The position numbers and the translations under genes were made by a program. Positions 59,615-64,000 of a DNA stretch of 64,000 nt are shown one piece after another; position 1 is the first letter of the stretch; each line of letters opens with the position of its first letter. Source of the stretch: Streptomyces exfoliatus (lineage in GTDB: Bacteria; Actinomycetota; Actinomycetes; Streptomycetales; Streptomycetaceae); contig NZ_JNZP01000010.1 in the NCBI RefSeq assembly GCF_000725545.1, positions 62,001 through 126,000 of the forward strand, given 5' to 3'. Under the pieces are notes generated by a model, which saw only the letters and a list, made by a program, of their open reading frames with translations, was not told the origin of the DNA and made no database searches.

Positions 59615-60787
59615 TCAGCCGAATTCGAGCCGGTCGGTGGGGGCCGCCGCCCGCGCGGTGAGCCGGTCGACCTCGTGGGCCGCCGTGCCCGCCACTCCGG
59701 ACAGGAAGCCCTGGGCGCGCGGTGAGGCGCTCTCCCGCAGCCACTCGGGCGCGATCTCGCAGACCGCGACCTTCACCCCGGTGCCGGCGAGGGCGAGCGG
59801 CAGGGTGTGCACGACCGTGGACGGGAAGCTGACGATCGTACGGCCGACGGGGCCGCGCCGGGCGATCAGCTCCAGCGGCAGCTCGGGCCGGACCACCTGC
59901 AGGCCCGTCTCGACCGCGATCCGGTGCAGTTTCTCCGCGCTCTCCCTGCGGTGCGCGAAGTAACGGGTGGCTCCGTGGGCGCGGGCGAGCTCCGCCACCA
60001 CCCGGTCGTAGTGGCCGGCGTCGACGACCCCCGTCTCGACCAGCGAGGTGCCCACCAGGTCCGCGCCACCGGTGAGCAGCGGCGGCCCGAAGCGGGTCCG
60101 GGTCCAGGCGAAGGAGTTGTCGGTGACCGTGACGCCCTCGGGCGCCTCGACGGGCAGCGAGGTGAAGATCTCGACCGTACGGCCGCGGGCCGGGGCGAGG
60201 CGCCGCTTGGCCAGCGAGGTCACCGGCGCGAGGACCAGCTCGCGCGGGCCGAGGCTGCCCTTGCGGTGCCAGCGCACCAGGCGCTCGCCGCGGCCGAGCT
60301 GGGCGGCGAACTCCATCGTGGCCGTGCCGTCGTCGACGACCGTCAGGTGCCGGGGACCGAAGAGGGTCAGGAGGAGCTGGACGTACCGGGAGAACGGGTC
60401 CCCGATGATCACCCGCTCCGCCGAGCGCAGCGGCCGGGCCAGCTCGCGCAGGGTGCGGGCGAGCGAGCCCCGGCCGCCGCGGGCCTCCTGCCAGTGGACG
60501 GTGAAGCCCTCGTCGCGGGCCAGCTGGGCCATCCGGCGCAGCTGGCCACGCGACATGGGATCGGTCGGCGAGAGGACGACGATCGTGAGGGGCGGTGCGG
60601 CGGCTGCCGCACCAGGGGTGGCGTCCGTCGCGTGAACCGCCCGCACGGACGCGCCGGCGTCCGTCGGGCCGGCCGCACCCGCGGGTGCGGCGGCGGGCGC
60701 TTCCCCGGCGGCTGCCTGGGTGTGCGCCCATTCCAGGACGTTGAGGAGCTGGACCGGGCTCTCGACGAACGCCAGCTGCCCGGTCAT
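59615..60787 (-). CDS. Putative glycosyltransferase, sialyl/polysialyltransferase-like, last gene of glycan operon
   Basis: The 390-residue protein starts MTGQLAFVESPVQLLNVLEW, a pattern seen in bacterial GT52/polysialyltransferase-like proteins (FVESPLQLLNA). Between residues 28 and 72 lies an Ala/Pro-rich insert. VVDDGTATMEFAAQL and ELPLELIARRGPVGRTIVSFPS contain the DDG and late SFPST motifs of that group. It overlaps the NeuB gene start by ATGA. With NeuB and NeuA in the operon, transfer of a nonulosonic acid to a wall polymer is likely. I have not been able to confirm the family. Confidence 0.72.
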   Translation of the reverse strand: MTGQLAFVESPVQLLNVLEWAHTQAAAGEAPAAAPAGAAGPTDAGASVRAVHATDATPGAAAAAPPLTIVVLSPTDPMSRGQLRRMAQLARDEGFTVHWQEARGGRGSLARTLRELARPLRSAERVIIGDPFSRYVQLLLTLFGPRHLTVVDDGTATMEFAAQLGRGERLVRWHRKGSLGPRELVLAPVTSLAKRRLAPARGRTVEIFTSLPVEAPEGVTVTDNSFAWTRTRFGPPLLTGGADLVGTSLVETGVVDAGHYDRVVAELARAHGATRYFAHRRESAEKLHRIAVETGLQVVRPELPLELIARRGPVGRTIVSFPSTVVHTLPLALAGTGVKVAVCEIAPEWLRESASPRAQGFLSGVAGTAAHEVDRLTARAAAPTDRLEFG

Positions 60788-61677
60788 GCGGCGACGAGCC
60801 CCTGGACCCGGCGGAGCTTCTTCATCGGGCCGAGCTCCGACTCGTAGACCTTCTTGACGCCGTCGCCGAGGGCGGCCTCGATGGTGCGGATGTCGCGGAC
60901 CAGGCGCTGCAGGCCCTGCGGCTCGACGGAGGCGGCCTGGTCGGAGCCCCACATGGCGCGGTCGAGGGTGATGTGGCGCTCGACGAAGGTGGCGCCGAGG
61001 GCGACGGCAGCGAGGGTGGTCTGCAGGCCGGTCTCGTGGCCGGAGTAGCCGATCGGCACGTTCGGGTACTCCTCCTGGAGCGTCTGGATGACGCGCAGGT
61101 TGAGCTCCTCGGCCTTGGCCGGGTAGGTCGAGGTGGCGTGGCAGAGCAGGATGTTCGCGCTGCCGAGGACCTCGACGGCGTGGCGGATCTGCGCCGGGGT
61201 GGACATGCCGGTGGAGAGGATGACCGTACGGCCGGTGGCGCGCAGCGAGCGGAGCAGCTCGTCGTCGGTGAGGGAGGCCGAGGCGACCTTGTGGGCGGGG
61301 ACGTCGAACTTCTCCAGGAAGGCGACGGCCTCGGTGTCCCACGGGGAGGCGAACCAGTCGATGCCGCGCTTCTTGCAGTGCTCGTCGATGGCGCGGTACT
61401 GGGTCTCGTCGAACTCGACGCGGTGACGGTAGTCGATGTACGTCATCCGGCCCCAGGGGGTGTCGCGCTCGATGTCCCACTGGTCGCGCGGGGTGCAGAT
61501 CTCCGGGGTGCGCTTCTGGAACTTCACGGCGTCGCAGCCGGCCTCGGCGGCGACGTCGATGAGGGCGAAGGCGTTGTCGAGGTCACCGTTGTGGTTGATG
61601 CCGATCTCGCCCGTGATGTAGACGGAGTGGCCCGGTCCTGCGGTCTTGTCGCCGAGGGTGCGAAGTCGGGTGTTCAT
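60784..61677 (-). CDS. N-acetylneuraminate synthase family protein (NeuB-like, no SAF domain)
   Basis: The ATG at 61677 gives 297 residues. The TIM-barrel shows VYITGEIGINHNGDLD, AVKFQKRTPEICTP, STGMSTPAQIRHAV, LCHATSTYPAKAEELNL, IGYSGHETG and ERHITLDR. It should condense phosphoenolpyruvate with a mannose-derived sugar to a nine-carbon ulosonic acid. The sequence stops just after the barrel, so the C-terminal SAF/antifreeze domain usual in NeuB (total about 345 residues) is absent. It overlaps the downstream gene by 4 nt and follows the NeuA gene by 11 nt. Confidence 0.88.
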   Translation of the reverse strand: MNTRLRTLGDKTAGPGHSVYITGEIGINHNGDLDNAFALIDVAAEAGCDAVKFQKRTPEICTPRDQWDIERDTPWGRMTYIDYRHRVEFDETQYRAIDEHCKKRGIDWFASPWDTEAVAFLEKFDVPAHKVASASLTDDELLRSLRATGRTVILSTGMSTPAQIRHAVEVLGSANILLCHATSTYPAKAEELNLRVIQTLQEEYPNVPIGYSGHETGLQTTLAAVALGATFVERHITLDRAMWGSDQAASVEPQGLQRLVRDIRTIEAALGDGVKKVYESELGPMKKLRRVQGLVAA

Positions 61678-61688
61678 GGTGCCGATCC

Positions 61689-62888
61689 TTAGGAGTTGGG
61701 GGTGTTGAGCTCGGGTCCGAGGAGCCAGGCGGCGATCTCGCGGATCGCGCCCGAGCCACCCGGGGTGACGGTGACCGCGCGGGCCGCGGCCCGTACGGAG
61801 TCGTGGGCGCTGCTCACCGCGACGGGCCAGCCGACGAGGTGGAAGCAGGGCAGGTCGTTGACGTCGTTTCCGGCGTAGAGCACGCGCTGCGGGTCGATGC
61901 CCTCGGCGTCGCACCACTCCTTGAGCGCCCGGTCCTTGCGGTCGATGCCGTGCAGGACGGGGATCTTGAGCTTGCGGGCGCGGGCCGCGACGACGGCGTT
62001 CTGCTCGGTGGAGAGGATGAGGACGGGGAGTCCGGCGCGGCGCAGGGCGGCGATGCCGAGGCCGTCGCCGCGGTGCGCGGAGACGAACTCGCGCCCCTCG
62101 GAGTCGAGATGGACCCGGTCGTCGGTCTGGGTGCCGTCGAAGTCCAGGACCACCGCGTCGATGTCGGCGAAGCCGGGGGTGGCGGGGGTGTCGAGCAGCG
62201 GCGCGAGGGCGCGGGCGCGGGCCAGGTCGTGCGGGTCGTCGATCTCCAGGACCCGGGCGGGGTCGGTGACGACGAGCGCGGTGCGGCCGAAGAAGCGGTG
62301 CCGGTGGCTGCGGAAGCCGGTCGCGTCCATGGCGTAGACGGCGCCGGTCTCCAGGTACTCGGGCTCCCGGTCCTGCCGGCGGGGGCGGTGCGCCTTGTCG
62401 TGGTTGACGCCCTCGGCGCCCCGCAGGGTGTCGCGCCAGAGGAAGCCGTGCGACGGGGCGGCCGTGAAGGCCGTGTCGGCGGCGCCCGAGGTGATGCGCT
62501 CGGCGGTCTCGGCGACCTCGGCGGAGCCGAGGAAGGGGCTCGTGCACTGGACGAGGAGGACGACGTCGGCCGGACGGCCGTGGGTGGCCTCGAAGGCGTC
62601 CATGGCGTGCAGGACCGCGGCCTCGCTGGTGGCGGTGTCGCCCGCGATCTCGGCGGGGCGCTGCACGGCCTCCGCTCCGGCGGTGCGGGCCGCCGCCGCG
62701 ATGGCGGCGTCGTCGGTGGAGACCACGACGTGGGTGACGGGGCGGGCGCCGAGGCAGGCGTGGACGGCGCGGGCCACCAGGGGGACGCCGGCCACCGGCG
62801 CGAGGTTCTTGGCGGGCACGCCCTTGGAGCCGCCCCGCGCGGGGATCACGGCGAGCACGGTCGGGGTGCTCGGATTCGTCGTCGGCAT
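61689..62888 (-). CDS. Acylneuraminate cytidylyltransferase fused to a HAD phosphatase
   Basis: The 399-residue protein starts at the ATG at 62888 (a GTG one codon earlier is less well spaced from GGGAG). Residues 8-230 are the nucleotidyltransferase (VLAVIPARGGSKGVPAKNLA, LLVQCTSPFLG and LETGAVYAMDATGF). Residues 240-399 are a KdsC-like HAD phosphatase (VVLDFDGTQTDDRVH, LPVLILSTEQN, and LYAGNDVNDLPCF). One protein could thus dephosphorylate the ulosonic acid and activate it with CTP. The fusion resembles vertebrate CMAS. It overlaps the upstream gene stop. Confidence 0.88.
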   Translation of the reverse strand: MPTTNPSTPTVLAVIPARGGSKGVPAKNLAPVAGVPLVARAVHACLGARPVTHVVVSTDDAAIAAAARTAGAEAVQRPAEIAGDTATSEAAVLHAMDAFEATHGRPADVVLLVQCTSPFLGSAEVAETAERITSGAADTAFTAAPSHGFLWRDTLRGAEGVNHDKAHRPRRQDREPEYLETGAVYAMDATGFRSHRHRFFGRTALVVTDPARVLEIDDPHDLARARALAPLLDTPATPGFADIDAVVLDFDGTQTDDRVHLDSEGREFVSAHRGDGLGIAALRRAGLPVLILSTEQNAVVAARARKLKIPVLHGIDRKDRALKEWCDAEGIDPQRVLYAGNDVNDLPCFHLVGWPVAVSSAHDSVRAAARAVTVTPGGSGAIREIAAWLLGPELNTPNS

Positions 62889-64000
62889 CACAGTTCTCCC
62901 AGGCGGCGGATGACGGGCGCGACGCGTTGCACGCCGTGGCGGTACGCGCCCCGCGCCGCGTCCCGGACGATCCGGCGGAGGCCGCTCTCGCGGGGCTCCG
63001 GCGCGGTGACGTCCAGGCGGTGGCGGGCGAGGATCCCCGGCAGGTAGCCGGGGGCCGTCTCCGCGGTGTAGTAGGGGGTGATCGGGGGCAGTGCGGGGAG
63101 CGCCAGGAGGGCGGTGACCCGGTCGCGGGCGGCGTCGAAGGCCGCCTCGTACGAGCCGTCGGACGCGACGCCCTGCCGGGCGAGCCAGGTCTCGTCGGGC
63201 GTCGGGGCGAGCCCCTTGTCGAGCCGGTCGAAGGAGGCGAGGAGGCCGGAGCCGACGAAGTGGTGGTTGCCGAGCGCCTCGCGGACCCCTAGGTCGGTGA
63301 GGATCGCGGTGGGGACGCGCCGGTGGAGGGCTTCGAGGGCGGCCGTGGAGGAGACGGTGACCAGGAGGTCGGTGCGGTCGAGGACCTCGCCCATGTGCCC
63401 GTACACCAGGCGGAAGTTGGCGGGCGGTTCGAGTTCGCGGACCAGCTTCTGGAAGGGGAACTCCTCCAGGTGCGTGGTGTGTTCGCCCGGCTTGGAGCGG
63501 AGCTTGAGGAGCACCTCGCGGTGCGGGTGGAGCCGGGCGTGCTCGATCAGCCGCCTCAACACGTAGGCGCGTTCGGTGCGGGTCGCGGGCACGGACGGCT
63601 GGGCGGCGAAGACCAGGGTGTCGCGGCCGGCCTCGGGGGTGTGCGGGGCGCCGCCGAGGAACGGCAGGGCGGCCTCGACGACCGAGTCGGCTCCGGCGCC
63701 CACTCCCTCGTACACCGCGCGGAAACGCTCGGCGTCGTGGCGGGAGTTGGCCAGGACGACATCGGCGCCGTGGCGGAGCAGCAGGCCGTCGGTGAGCTTC
63801 TCGTAGACGACGCCGACGTAGCCGGTGACGATCACCGGGCGCCGGTCGAGGTCCAGATCGGCCAGGCCCTGGAGGACGGCCCGGACGGTGCCGCCGACGA
63901 GGGCGAGCACGACGACGTCGTATCCCTCGCCGCGCGCCTCCGCGTCCCGTACCGCACGCAGGAAGTCCGCGCCCGTCACCTCGCGCGGGGTGGTCGTGGA
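62888..64000 (-). CDS. DUF6716-like putative glycosyltransferase, 5' end beyond window
   Basis: The frame remains open at base 64000, so the N-terminus is missing. At least 370 residues are visible. Segments include YDVVVLALVGGTVRAVLQGL, RPVIVTGYVGVVYEKLTDGL, ADVVLANSRHDAERFRAVY, VFAAQPSVPATRTERAYVLR and LLVTVSSTAALEALHRRVP, a layout like GT-B enzymes. The late VSSTAALEAL region resembles the nucleotide-sugar site of capsule glycosyltransferases. It is the first visible gene of the NeuA-NeuB operon and overlaps the cytidylyltransferase gene by 1 nt. Confidence 0.75.
   Translation of the reverse strand, partial: STTTPREVTGADFLRAVRDAEARGEGYDVVVLALVGGTVRAVLQGLADLDLDRRPVIVTGYVGVVYEKLTDGLLLRHGADVVLANSRHDAERFRAVYEGVGAGADSVVEAALPFLGGAPHTPEAGRDTLVFAAQPSVPATRTERAYVLRRLIEHARLHPHREVLLKLRSKPGEHTTHLEEFPFQKLVRELEPPANFRLVYGHMGEVLDRTDLLVTVSSTAALEALHRRVPTAILTDLGVREALGNHHFVGSGLLASFDRLDKGLAPTPDETWLARQGVASDGSYEAAFDAARDRVTALLALPALPPITPYYTAETAPGYLPGILARHRLDVTAPEPRESGLRRIVRDAARGAYRHGVQRVAPVIRRLGEL

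Overview
The window is high-GC actinomycete chromosomal DNA, almost certainly Streptomyces. Third codon positions are near-saturated with G/C, GTG and TTG starts are frequent, and several intergenic regions carry long GC-rich hairpins. Gene order matches, from memory, the conserved core stretch of Streptomyces coelicolor around SCO4880-SCO4935: acyl-CoA carboxylase genes, nucleoside salvage genes, sigQ-afsQ1-afsQ2 and a sialic-acid-type glycan operon. I see no tRNA, rRNA, CRISPR array, phage or large transposon. The only clear mobile sequence is a 204-bp MITE-like element at 45512-45715.

Layout. 1-6040: the end of an unrecognised gene, a lipoprotein, a secreted phospholipase A2 with a YD-repeat-like N-terminus, and a secreted subtilase with FG-GAP repeats. 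6100-10330: a GAF-GGDEF protein, a crotonase, adenylate cyclase and biotin protein ligase, all on the minus strand. 10465-18600: split acyl-CoA carboxylase (beta, epsilon, and alpha with BCCP), a TetR/MFS efflux pair, Maf and small membrane proteins. 18688-31489: a DeoR-type regulator, a flavoprotein quinone reductase, purine nucleoside phosphorylase, phosphosugar mutase, a class F sortase with a wall-anchor-like protein, and deoC followed by two aldehyde dehydrogenases, the second only a partial protein. 31572-41864: a TerD-like fusion, small secreted proteins, a uridine kinase-like protein, sigQ/afsQ1/afsQ2 with a lipoprotein, adenosine deaminase and a collagen-like secreted protein. 41914-50853: a DUF5819/HTTM pair, acetyltransferase, hydrolase, MITE, LysR/MFS pair, L,D-transpeptidase, a sigma factor with SnoaL tail, a STAS protein and a HAD phosphatase. 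50929-57932: thymidine phosphorylase, cytidine deaminase, and a complete BMP-type nucleoside ABC transporter. 58278-64000: an M20 amidohydrolase and a four-gene NeuB/NeuA glycan operon that runs off the end.

The strongest unifying signal is a palindrome, CTACGCGCGTAG (often inside ATCTACGCGCGTAGAT). It occurs six times, always just upstream of a nucleoside uptake or breakdown gene: pnp, deoC, ada, deoA, the ABC transporter operon and its binding protein. In several cases it overlaps the predicted -10 or -35. Together these genes form a near-complete pathway: uptake, deamination, phosphorolysis, pentose-1-phosphate isomerisation, aldolase cleavage to acetaldehyde plus glyceraldehyde-3-phosphate, and acetaldehyde oxidation. 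The DeoR-family gene at 18688-19650 is the obvious local candidate for the repressor, but nothing in the sequence proves it. The ada and deoC promoters also look leaderless or nearly so.
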